A stretch of 64,000 nt of DNA from Lumbricus terrestris (Eukaryota; Annelida; Clitellata; Crassiclitellata; Lumbricidae). The notes beneath the pieces are model-generated. The model worked only from the letters and a program-made list of their open reading frames with translations, searched no databases and was not told the DNA's origin. Below are positions 34,031-44,117 of the stretch, in pieces. The position numbers and the translations under genes are program-made. Numbering within the stretch: the first letter of the stretch is position 1; every line of letters begins with the position of its first letter. The DNA is taken from NCBI GenBank assembly GCA_949752735.1, contig OX457039.1, positions 42,646,199 to 42,710,198 on the forward strand, given 5' to 3'.

Positions 34031-35292
34031 TGCATGATAGGCTCAATAAATATGTAGAAAAATCTCATATTATTTTTCCATACCAATATGGCTTTCAATC
34101 TGGTCGATCTACTTTTATGCCTTTAATTGATATGTATGATAAAATTTCTAAGGCCTTTGAAAACAATGAATATTCTATTGGTATCTTCTTCGATTTAGCA
34201 AAGGCCTTCGATACTGTGAATCATGAGATCCTATTAAAAAAATTAGCTAATTATGGCATCAGAGGCATCCAATTAGCTTGGTTTACCAGTTATCTCGAAA
34301 GACGTCTCCAGTGTGTTTCCTGCAATGGAGCTCTCTCAGACTTTAGAGTTGTTAGATATGGTGTGCCCCAAGGTTCTAATCTCGGACCCTTGCTTTTTCT
34401 TCTATACATTAATGACTTGCCTAATATATCTCCTACTCTTTCATTCATCTTGTTTGCTGATGATACAAATGTCTTCTACTCTCATAAATCCTACCAGAGT
34501 CTAATGCAAACAGTAAACAATGAACTTATCTTCATAGCCGAATGGTTCTCTGCTAATAGACTCTCCTTAAACATTGATAAAACTAACTTTATGCTCTTTC
34601 GAACTAATAAAAAGATGTGCCCCCAGAATGAATTGCAACTGTCTATCAATGATACCTCCATAACGCAGGTTAGCTCCACTAAATTTCTTGGTGTGTACAT
34701 AGATCAACACCTCACATGGAATGATCATATTAAATATATCTCTGCCAAGGTTGTAAAAAGTGTTGGTATCCTTCGTCGAACTTCCCATATACTCCCCCCC
34801 ACTATCCGTGTTAAATTGTACTACTCATTAATATATCCTTATCTCTCATACTGTAATTTAGTTTGGGCATCTACATATAAATCCAGGGTCAATAAATTAG
34901 TACTTCTCCAAAAACGTGCAATACGTATCATAGCTGGAGTTAAGCCTTTTATTCACTCAAGTCCTTTATTTCAATCATTTAATTTATTAAAGTTTCACCA
35001 AATAATGACTTTCCAGATAGGAGTCTTTATGTATCGGTTCACCCATGATCTTCTTCCCCTTAACTTTGCAGGGTATTTCCAAAAAGGATCTGAAATTCAC
35101 TGCTATTCCACCAGGAACTCCTCTCATTATCGAGCCATATCCGCTCGTTTAAACTCAAGAAGATTCCATATTAAATATACTGGACCAGGTATATGGAACT
35201 CGTTTCCTAGTCATGTTCAACAAGCTTCCAGTTTACAAAGAGCAAAAACATTACTGCGCAACTACTTGGTTAATGACTGCAAAGATATTTAA
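34030..35292 (+). pseudogene. LINE ORF2, reverse transcriptase core
   Basis: A 420-codon intact stretch with all central RT motifs: palm blocks around FFDLAKAFD, GVPQGSNLGP and FADDTN, then FLGVYIDQHLTWNDHI and a C-terminal block with GPGIWNSFPSHVQ. The apparent initiator Met is internal to the ancestral protein. No in-frame stop occurs over 1.26 kb, so this copy inserted fairly recently. Confidence 0.9.
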
Positions 35293-35589
35293 CCTTGTAG
35301 GCACTGATTTTATTTTATTATTATTTGTTGTGTTTGTTTTGCGTTCTTTAGTTAAGTTTACTACATTAATTGTCATCTCATGCTGTTCTTTTAGCCTATT
35401 GTTCAATTCATTATGTCAACCGTCTAGCCATCTGTTAAAATTGCATATGTAATTAGGTGTCCCTGTTAGCGGGATATTCATCCCTTAGGGCCTTCCTTGT
35501 TACCATCCGATAATGTGAAGCATGTTATACTATGTCTATTGTGTATGTTGATGGTTGGTTACAATAAATGAATTGAATTGAATTGAATA

Positions 35590-36629
35590 GATTAGTATTT
35601 AAATTAATGAAGCTATGTAGCCTACTGAAAATGACTGGCAAATGCTGCCCGTCGTAATAATAATGCTATGCCAATAAACACATTACACAATCAGCAATTG
35701 AAGCCAAAGTTTTCGACGATATACGATAGTTTCCTAGACAGACTATATAGGCCTAGGGCCTACATAAAATTAATGCGCATACTAGACTATTTGAAGTCAC
35801 CAGTAGGCTATAAGCTGCCACAGTCGAAGATTTTCTTTCAACCGTGGTTGCATGAAAGTGGGGCCCACAAGGGCCACCGTCTGATTGGGAAAATCGACGA
35901 AAGCGACGAATGGCTGTTGACAGACATCCTCACTAGACGGCGTCTTTCTTATTTACTAATAACACAGTCACGCAGACCATATAAAACGCACTTTCCTTGT
36001 TAGCTGTATACCCTATATACACCTATGTCGTGACCAGCTTATATATATAATTTTACATATATATATACATATAAGCAGATGGGTGGTTGTTATATATACA
36101 TATATATTCAAATTTTATTTTATTTGTGATTGTAATATATATAATTTTATATATATATATACATATTTATATAATAGACCCTACGTGTATGTAATATAAT
36201 TACATATAGGCCTACACAAATAAAATATGTAGGCCTACACGGTAGTTCTAAGTCTCTAAGACTGGGCAGCATGCATAGAACTGCACTGCGCAGTTCTAAC
36301 TGGATCTAACTATAGCCTAACTGAATACTGATAATCATAATAATCTAAGTAGGCTACCTATAATACCATAACATAACATAGCAATGACTTATTAAAGACT
36401 ATAGCGTGGAGTGGACCTCCGATTTGTTTGACTTATTAGTATTGGCGCAGTAAAGGTCCTATAGCTGTATAATTACAATTACAATTGCACGTGAATAGTT
36501 GGATTGTAAAAGGGTATACGATACGTATAGGCGTACATAAGCCTACAGTCGAGGGATTTGAAGTAATTATCAGTCAACTTCAACTGCATCTATACATCTC
36601 GACGATTTTCTTGAGAAAAATGCTAAGAC
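35590..36629. other. No gene recognised; TA-rich
   Basis: Several TATATA-rich segments at 36038-36175. TAGGCCTA palindromes occur at about 35745, 36206 and 36230. Confidence 0.5.
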
Positions 36630-37134
36630 CAGTGTTTAATCTAGACGTCTCTGGGGGGGGAACTTCCCCCCCCCCAGGATTGACATTTCCCCCCCCCCAG
36701 AAAAATTTGACATCATGTTATTGGTTTTTAGTAAGTTTTTTCATCGTTGTTTTACTTGAAGTGTTATAATATACCGTGATATTATTTACTATAATATGAT
36801 TATAATGACATTATTTACTACTATAATTTATGATACTACCATGTTAAGATGACACCTTAAAACGCAGCCAATGCAATGTGGAAATTCAAAAAGTTTCTAA
36901 TTTGTCACTGAAAAAGTACAGCTATTTTGTTAAGAGGACACCTTAAAATGCTGCCATTGCAATGTGGAAATTCAAAAAGTTTCTGATGGGGAGGGGCACA
37001 TCCCCTCCCCATACCCATCCCCTCCCAGTCTATGAGTTACGCGCATCACGAGTGTCCTTTGGACGCTCAATTGTTCCCCCCCAGAAACCTCAATTCCCCC
37101 CCCCCCCAGAGGAGGGGGACTAGATTAAACACTG
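36630..37134. mobile_element. hAT-like MITE, TTTAATCTAG family, younger copy
   Basis: Perfect 15-bp inverted ends CAGTGTTTAATCTAG and CTAGATTAAACACTG, flanked by a 9-bp direct repeat TGCTAAGAC (36621-36629 and 37135-37143). Subterminal runs of G (36653-36660) and C (36666-36696, 37098-37107) are conspicuous. An internal pair of about 50-bp direct repeats carries GACACCTTAAAA and CAATGTGGAAATTCAAAAAG (about 36850 and 36939). Confidence 0.92.
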
Positions 37135-38094
37135 TGCTAAGACTGAGTTTGTCTTAACATCGCTAAATGGCCGCTAGACCACGTAAGATACGGTAGGCCC
37201 TATATATACCTGTCTAGAAACTGCTACGCGTAATATTCCAGACGAGTAGTACGTATTATGATCTTACCAAAATGCAGGTCGGATAATTATAGGAAGCTGT
37301 GAGCATTATTGGAACCTTAAAATGAGAAAAATGAGATTACCTCAAAGACAACGCGATGTTCAGTATTTGTCTCCACTCTTGTCTCAGTCTATATACCTTC
37401 AAGACTCCAACTGAGTTTGCTAAGATCAAGGCATCTATATAGTAGGCCCTATCATTGAGTTTAACCTTACATATAGTTTACTCTGGCATAAATATTTCTA
37501 AGAGTGATCTCTAGGGTAAATGTTTCATCTTCAGACTGAGTTTTTGAATGTCGTTGCAAAGACTTTCTGTCTGAAAAAGTTTTCCCTCACAAAGAGCACT
37601 TTTAAGGCCTTTCACCATGGCAGTGTAGTTTTTTGGTGTAATTATAGGCCTACCTATTCAGATTACTCTTATTCCAAATTCTTTTTGACAGAACCTGTAC
37701 TTGTATCGTCTGCATTCTCTCATGATTCACAAAATTGTGTTTTAATGTTTTGTTACAGAAACATTGCATTTAAAATAACTTTCGATGTTTAACTTTAAAA
37801 TGTAATAACTTAGAGTCTTAGACGTATCAATTATCACAACAAAGAAGGTTGGTCTATCGATGTCGTTCCAGTATCAAAACGATCTTCAGCATACGCTTAA
37901 AAACTTCCTCTATCCTCTAACTCAGAATCTTTGGTCTGTTCATATTCTCCCGTCTTGTGCCATCGCCATCTTTAGCATCCTATTAATACCTTTTAATTTC
38001 TGAAGTTATATTTAACGACTTCTTGTCTTTGTGCACAAGTCAACAATTGACGGTCGCTTCAAAGCGTTAATTGAATATAAGTGAACACGCGAGT
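37135..38094. other. No gene recognised
   Basis: AT-rich. A plus-strand open frame at 37520-37792 is not recognised. Confidence 0.45.
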
Positions 38095-38290
38095 AAATCA
38101 TATGACATAAGCAAACATAAGTAAGTCGCAATAAACTTAACCAAACATAAGTAAATCGTAATAAACTTAATCAAACATAAGCAAGTCGTAATAAACTTAA
38201 TCAAACATAAGTAGATCGTAATAAACTTAACTAAACATAAGTAAATCGTAATAAACTTAACCAAACATAAGTAGTAATCGTAATAAACAT
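38095..38290. repeat. 30-bp minisatellite, ~6 copies
   Basis: The unit is ACATAAGTAAATCGTAATAA followed by ACTTAACCAA, 30 bp, repeated about six times with a few substitutions. The last copy is disrupted by a 2-3 base insertion. Because the period is a multiple of three, the minus strand has an open frame repeating a ten-residue unit. This is probably not a gene. Confidence 0.92.
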
Positions 38291-40427
38291 AAGTAGGCCT
38301 AACGAGTTCGCGCCCCGTAGGGCAAACATGCTTTGTGTAATGTGCACTGTGCAGGCTGCTTGTTAGTAGTTAAGATTTATGTCTTCTGTATTTTTGCGTT
38401 CTTGTAAATTGTTTAAATTGCATAAAAATTTAATGTACACTGTAACCGGTTGTGGTCTGTCAACCGGGTTGTTTAAATAAAAAATCATATATTATATTAC
38501 GATTTGCTTATGTAGGTCTATTGATGAAATGATTTCTTACCTAAATGAAAACTAGGCTGATGAAAAGAATTCTTGAACAGGTGGAAGTCGGATTGATAAA
38601 AATAGGCCTAATGATGTTCCATTGAGTAATGTAGAACGCTTAGGCTACACGTTAAATGCCACCCAGCATTCTATTAACTAAAGTGATAAAGTAAAGTTTG
38701 AACTAAGTCAGTTCTGTGCTACCGGTACTTTTAATTAATTATGACTTTGAATCAAGCAACTTTCATCAAATTCTGAGAAGATTGAATGAACACGGGCGCA
38801 TGGCGTTGGCTAAGCTGAAGGTCAGTTTCCTGTATACGACGTGGTGGTAGCGATAACGTGCTCGTCTCTGACAAGACGCTTAGGCTGGGCTTAGCTGCTC
38901 GGATCGCAGGAAGCTGAGACAATTAAATCGCCGTTGCTAAGAACTTCACAAGCACACATTTAAAAATGAAAATCATATGACACAGTCATGCAAACATAAC
39001 CACGCAGACGTATGCGAACACAAACACGTAGACACACATACTTCGTGCGAGGGCAATACGTATTGCCTCGATAGGTCGTCACCGCTATAGTTGCAACGCA
39101 CTTCACACCTTGTGCACTCGAATGAACCGCATAGCGCGCTACCAACACCCGCTCGGCACATTCCATGTGCCGTAGAATAGGCGCAATATAGGGCCTACGT
39201 CCGGACGGTGGGGTTTCCCAACCAGATTGCACCAGCTGACCCCTCCGCGATAACCCGCTTCCTATCCCGTATAGTATGTCTACTCACGCACACACAACCT
39301 TTTGGTTAGTTATCTCGTCTGCTCAGTGGGGTAGAGCGGCGCGTGTGATAGTCGAAGGATGGCAGTGTCGCTCTATTGCTGATAAGTCTGCGCCTATGAC
39401 CGTCGATCAATCCTTGCCACTTACTGTTTTATGCAGAAGTAATTGCTGTTGACGACATGTCCAACCATTATTATGGCATTATAAACGGCGTTACGAATGC
39501 CCACAAACACACAAGGGTCTTTCGGTGCGGTGCCTCGCCTACAAAAGGAACGGCAGTGTACCCAACATCGTATCGCATCCCTACCTAGCTGGTATTTCGC
39601 CCCACGCCAACCACCACCGATTGACCCTTTCAAAACACGTAGAAGTTGGTCACGTCACTCACGGTAAATCATGCAGCCTAACACGTTTCTTGTAGGCCTA
39701 TCTATTGCATCAAACGGTTTCGATGTTTCATTGTCATGTCGTCAATTATTATCAACTAAGCTTACCGGTAGGCTATCTAAGGAATATCATCGACTTATAA
39801 CTAGGCCTACATCGTTGCAGCTTTGAATCGTCATGATGTCATACAAAAATTATACAACATAGGCCTACTGTAACAGGCTACAGAAACCCTCCGACGAATA
39901 AACTTGTCATCGCCTTGTCCTACTGATTATACAATGAAGGCGCAACAGAAGTTATTTAATTGCAACTTTAACTTCTATGCATCGCCTGTCAAAAGACACT
40001 GGAGCTATAAATATTAAATAGCCTAATAATTTTATTGTTTTGTTGAAACTGAAGGATTGCAATGGATTCTGGATTAGCATACTCGTTCGCGATATGGCCC
40101 AACACACGAGTGATTCGTGGTTGGTTTGTTACTGAGTTAGGGCTTAATATTATTATTATGATGACTCGGTTTAATTGATCTCGCGACAGGTGCAAGTAGT
40201 TGCAAATACCAACCTATCGTCGTGAAAGGCGATGATAACCCACAGCATTTGAAGTTTACAAGAATCCGATGGCCGTGCTTTATCGCCTGTTTCCCTCGTC
40301 CCTCTTGCGGTTAGAGTTGGTCGGATAGAACATCGTCGACACTCTGAACCCTCTCCCCTTTTACTTACCCGTCATTCACCATTGCCACCATTAGTCTTAG
40401 AAGACGTAAACACACAGATACGTAAAA
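38291..40427. other. No gene recognised
   Basis: A possible old tRNA-derived segment occurs at 39320-39352 (GCTCAGTGGGGTAGAGCGG, A-box-like) but no B box follows at the right distance. Minus-strand frames at 38960-39232 and 39421-39633 show no motif. Confidence 0.45.
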
Positions 40428-40696
40428 GAATGAATGAATGAATGCACGGACGCATGAATGAATGAACGAATGAATGACCGAATGAATAAATGAATGCATG
40501 AATGAATGAATGCGTGAATGAATTAATGAACGAATTAATGAATGAACGAATAAATGAATGAATGCACGGACGCATGAATGAACGAACTAATGAATGAATA
40601 AATAAATAAATGAATGAATGAACTAATGAATGAATAAATAAATGAATGAATAAATAAATGAATGAACGAATGAACGAACGAACGAATGAATGAATT
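40428..40696. repeat. (GAAT)n microsatellite with a ~120-bp higher-order unit
   Basis: TGAA/AATGA repeats with variants. The phrase GAATGCACGGACGCATGAAT occurs twice, 120 bp apart (about 40440 and 40560), showing segmental duplication within the microsatellite. Confidence 0.92.
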
Positions 40697-41687
40697 TTTG
40701 TGCGTGCTTGACCTCTCGAAGTGTTCATGTTGACAGGAGAATTGGGTCAGGGCATGCTAATTAGATGATAGGTCCATAGAAGTGACGTACCCTACGACTT
40801 TCACCTTAATAATAATAATAATGTCCGATTGTCGCTTTTGACGCCAGTCTACAGCAGTCGCTGTTGGCGGAAGCATGAGTCGTCTGCCTCGATGTTATTA
40901 AGCGCGGGAGAATTCAATGAGGTGATTGGCGCCTGTAAAGCGATCGTCCCTCGTTCCCTCCCCACTTCCTTCCCTCCCTCGTCTGTCTTCTTCTGGCCAT
41001 CTGAGTTCGTTTAGACGGGGGTATCTGGAGAGTTGGTTCCTCCTCCCTTGGTGCATGAGGGAGGAACTCGACCTCTACGGTTTCGTAAAACGAACCAGTT
41101 TTGAGTTCAGTCCACTCTGGGGTCGCTTGTCCTCAGCTATGGGTTACTAGGGGAATCTCGTCGGTCTGCTGTCTACGTGTGATTAATGTTGATTGCTGAA
41201 AATTGTGTGGAGATGGTGAAGAAACTCTACGACGGTGCGAAATTATTTAGCGAAGAATGTGGACAGGTTGAGAAAAATTTCTAGTTTTCCTATAACAGAG
41301 GCGAAGACAGGAATAAATTTCTTTTTTAGTGGTACCAATGAACATGGTCACAAAATACACAGAATAAGTCTTTATAAATTCGGAAATTATTTATTTGTTG
41401 GTTGAAGCTGGAAACATCCCTCCACCCCAATGCGCCCCAGGTTTCTAATTACATTGTAAAAGATGTCGTTGTCTCTCTGCCTACCTATTTCTATCTAGGC
41501 CTACCTCTGTCTCTGTCTGTCTGTATCGCTGTCTGTCTTTCTTGTTTCGTCTCTCTTTCTGTTAGGCTGATTAGCTTTTCCTTTATCCAGGAACCAACTC
41601 AAATGGGCAATTTAACAGAGAATGGCCATGTCCAGGCAAAAACAATTCAACATGACCTCTTTGTCTTGACTTCATCTTCCAATCCGC
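40697..41687. other. No gene recognised
   Basis: Single-copy-looking sequence. Two overlapping plus-strand frames (40829-41014 and 40926-41150) lack motifs. Confidence 0.4.
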
Positions 41688-41895
41688 CAGTGGCGCAACC
41701 AGGGGGTGCTGGGGGGTGCTTGAGCACCCCCAGAGCTAAAAAGGTGACCCACGTAATTTCTCCAAATCCGATGAGTTTTTTTGTGGGGGTGGGGGTAGGG
41801 GGTCTTTCTGTTATTCAGATTACAGATTATTCGGCCCTAAGCCTACAATAATAATTCTGAGCACCCCCTAGGAAAATGTTCTGGTTGCGCCCCTG
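41688..41895. mobile_element. hAT-type MITE, CAGTGGCGCAACCAG family
   Basis: A 208-bp element with ends CAGTGGCGCAACCAGG and CTGGTTGCGCCCCTG, flanked by a perfect 8-bp duplication CAATCCGC (41680-41687 and 41896-41903). Internal inverted blocks GGGGGTGCT and AGCACCCCC are present. Confidence 0.94.
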
Positions 41896-43256
41896 CAATC
41901 CGCCTTCACTCCAAAAATGTCAAATGTCAGCAGTGGCTTAAGCGCCGGTCAGAACTAAGTGATTGACTTATATGGAATGATTTACTTTCAATGTCAGTCA
42001 GAGAACTCTCAGCGTCTAAAGGCAGTTATTTACTTTATGCATGGTTCGAACTCTGCTTGAAGCCATCATTCTCAGTAGAACGGAGGTTGCGTATTGTTCA
42101 CCTACCTAGCCACTCAATTTTTAGCCGTTCTTCGACTCCGTAGAATCCTTCAACCCATCAGCCTCGCGTGTACCTATTTAACCTCGCTTTTAATAGATCT
42201 TTATAAGCGGCGCTATAGTCGGTCGTTAGGCCAGCAGCGATGGTCATCTGGCTGCAGGGAGGGAGCAACGCCGCCGCGGCCAGCCAGGTCCGTCCGTCCG
42301 GTAATCAGCCTCGTGTATTATCTGATGCCACCCAAATCACACCTGTGAACAGCAAACGGCATCTGGTCCAACGAGGGCAATAAATACTGCACCTTACAGC
42401 TTCATCATCATCGTCATCAGCCAAGGTGTGTCTGTCTGTCTGCCTCCATCTGTCTAGTTGTCTCTTCGTATATGCATGTGTGTCCGTCTCTATTTCTCGG
42501 CTATTGACTCTCTGGCTTACTGTCTATGTGCCAAGTCTGTCTTCTGGTTCTTACACCCTCCCCCCCCGTAACTTGAACACTGGTAGAAGCCACTCTTAGC
42601 AACTGGCATCATTGCTCAACATGTGAAAGTGCCAGTCAAAATTGGAAAGAAAAGAGGAGGGCAACGCTAATCATCTTTGTTATGATGCAACAAACCATTA
42701 TTAGATCCTCCTACTAAGCGCATATCCATAATAATTCAGAGAAATTCAACTTAGGAATGAGCGGCATTCATTTGGTGGTGCAGTGAAAACAATAATCCAG
42801 TCCAATGATCTTCAACATTCTGACCTCATTGAACTCCGAATACACCTTGATTAGTGCAATACGCTTGCTGAAGTATCATCTCAAAGAGGAAAGTGCATTG
42901 AAATTTATACTGCTCTACATAAGAACTGCTATGCTGAAATGCACAAACGTCATCATCTTTCCAGTTTTCTCATCAATACAGGCTCACGGTATGTTCGATT
43001 GCATCAGCCACAATGCCAACATGCAATAAAAATTAGCTCTGCTCTACTGATGCACCTCATGTAGAAGTGCATGCAATTCTGAACTATGGAAGGCATACAA
43101 TCGAATACAATTGTATTGTGTTGCATCGTATATAATACGGCAAAGAACCATCTGAATATAAGTTAATTTTTAACTTCAAGTGATGCTTACATGAACAATA
43201 AAACTTAAAATTACAACATATCAGGTGGTAGTTAATAATCCAACAATAATTTAGAC
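41896..43256. other. No gene recognised
   Basis: 42200-42310 is GC-richer (GGCGCTATAGTCGG, GCCGCCGCGG) and may hold another 3' tail module. The remainder is AT-rich. Confidence 0.4.
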
Positions 43257-43597
43257 CAGTGGTTCCCAACCTTTTTTGACTGTCGGGCCACTTTTTCTTA
43301 GTTGGAGGACACGAGGGCCACTTTTTCTTAGTTGAAGGACATTAGGGGGCCACAAGGCTAAAATTCAATTAACTAAAGGCGTATAAAATTGTTATAATTG
43401 AATCAAAGTAGAATGTTTGATGCGATTTATTAACTTTCAAATAAAATAATTTGTTATAGAAAAGAATTATATATTCTATCATGTCCAAATTGTCAATTTT
43501 TACATATATTTTTCTTAATTCATTGAGATGCTGCGGGCCATTTTTGTAGGCAAGGCGGGCCACTTTTGGCCCGCGGGCCACGGGTTGGGAACCGCTG
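43257..43597. mobile_element. hAT-type MITE, CAGTGGTTCCCAACC family
   Basis: A 341-bp element with ends CAGTGGTTCCCAACC and GGTTGGGAACCGCTG, flanked by a perfect 8-bp duplication ATTTAGAC (43249-43256 and 43598-43605). It has an internal tandem pair of GGGCCACTTTTTCTTAGTTG (about 43283 and 43314) and a right-hand GGCCCGCGGGCC palindrome. Confidence 0.95.
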
Positions 43598-43997
43598 ATT
43601 TAGACCATATTCTGTACAGATATCCATAAAAGTCATTGAGCAGTATAACCACCAAAAGCAAAACATGGTTAAGCCTCGGAAATTTTGAACCTAAAAACAG
43701 TCCTACACAAAGCTATGGAAACTTTATATAATTTTAAAATTTTCTCTGAATTTCATTTTGCGCTAAAATTCCTTACCCAGTCACTTTTGGCAAAGAATAA
43801 CTGAAACAATTAGTTAGTTATGTCAAGCATCAGAACAATCCAAATAAGTAAGTCTACAAAAAACAAACAGAAACCTCCGTTTCATGACTTGGCGCAAAAG
43901 TCTTACTTTTGACAGTTCTTGCCACCAGCACTTACTTGTTTAGAGACATGCGCTAGTTAATTGATAATTCAATTTTTATACATAAGTAAAACAGTCA

Positions 43998-44003
43998 TTT
44001 ATT
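43998..44003 (-). promoter_or_regulatory. AKAP14: Poly(A) signal of AKAP14
   Basis: AATAAA on the minus strand, about 30 bases beyond the AKAP14 stop codon. This implies a very short 3' UTR. No better signal was seen nearby. Confidence 0.5.
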
Positions 44004-44032
44004 GGTCGAGTTTAGTTATCGGTAAATTCATC

Positions 44033-44117
44033 CTAGAAGTCAATTGTCTTTAGCAAAATAACCTTGCTTTCAATGACGTCTTTCAGCCATTTCTCTTCAA
44101 ACCGAATCTGTCCTGGC
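44033..44117 (-). CDS. AKAP14: AKAP14 exon 4, C-terminus
   Basis: The acceptor CTTCTGTTTTGTAG is followed by GCCAGGACAG. The junction makes R-P-G as expected. It encodes PGQIRFEEKWLKDVIESK and nine more residues to a TAG at 44035-44033 (85 nt). It lies 3.3 kb from exon 3. Confidence 0.93.

Larger units (their letters stand above)
32868..35589 (+). mobile_element. Non-LTR retrotransposon (Jockey/CR1-type), 5'-truncated, frameshifted
   Basis: The element starts within the endonuclease domain: FFDSMSSYNLLPTITRPTRI, then STLIDNIFT, and in the next frame SDISDHLPV. It continues through a linker into reverse transcriptase. RT blocks seen are VPIFKKGDRENPSNYRPIS, GFQSGRSTFMPLIDMYDKI, FFDLAKAFDTVNHEILLKKL, RYGVPQGSNLGPLLFLLYIN and FADDTNVFYSH (catalytic ADD). 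A C-terminal thumb-like region follows with a stop at 35292. A 3' UTR ends in a GAATT-repeat tail (35566-35589). Frame shifts lie near 33008 and in a T run near 34005. RT copies RNA into DNA at the insertion site. Confidence 0.95.

Noticed and set aside
38095..38290. CRISPR-like array
   Set aside because: The 30-bp units are contiguous with no unique spacers, and the genome is eukaryotic; it is a minisatellite.
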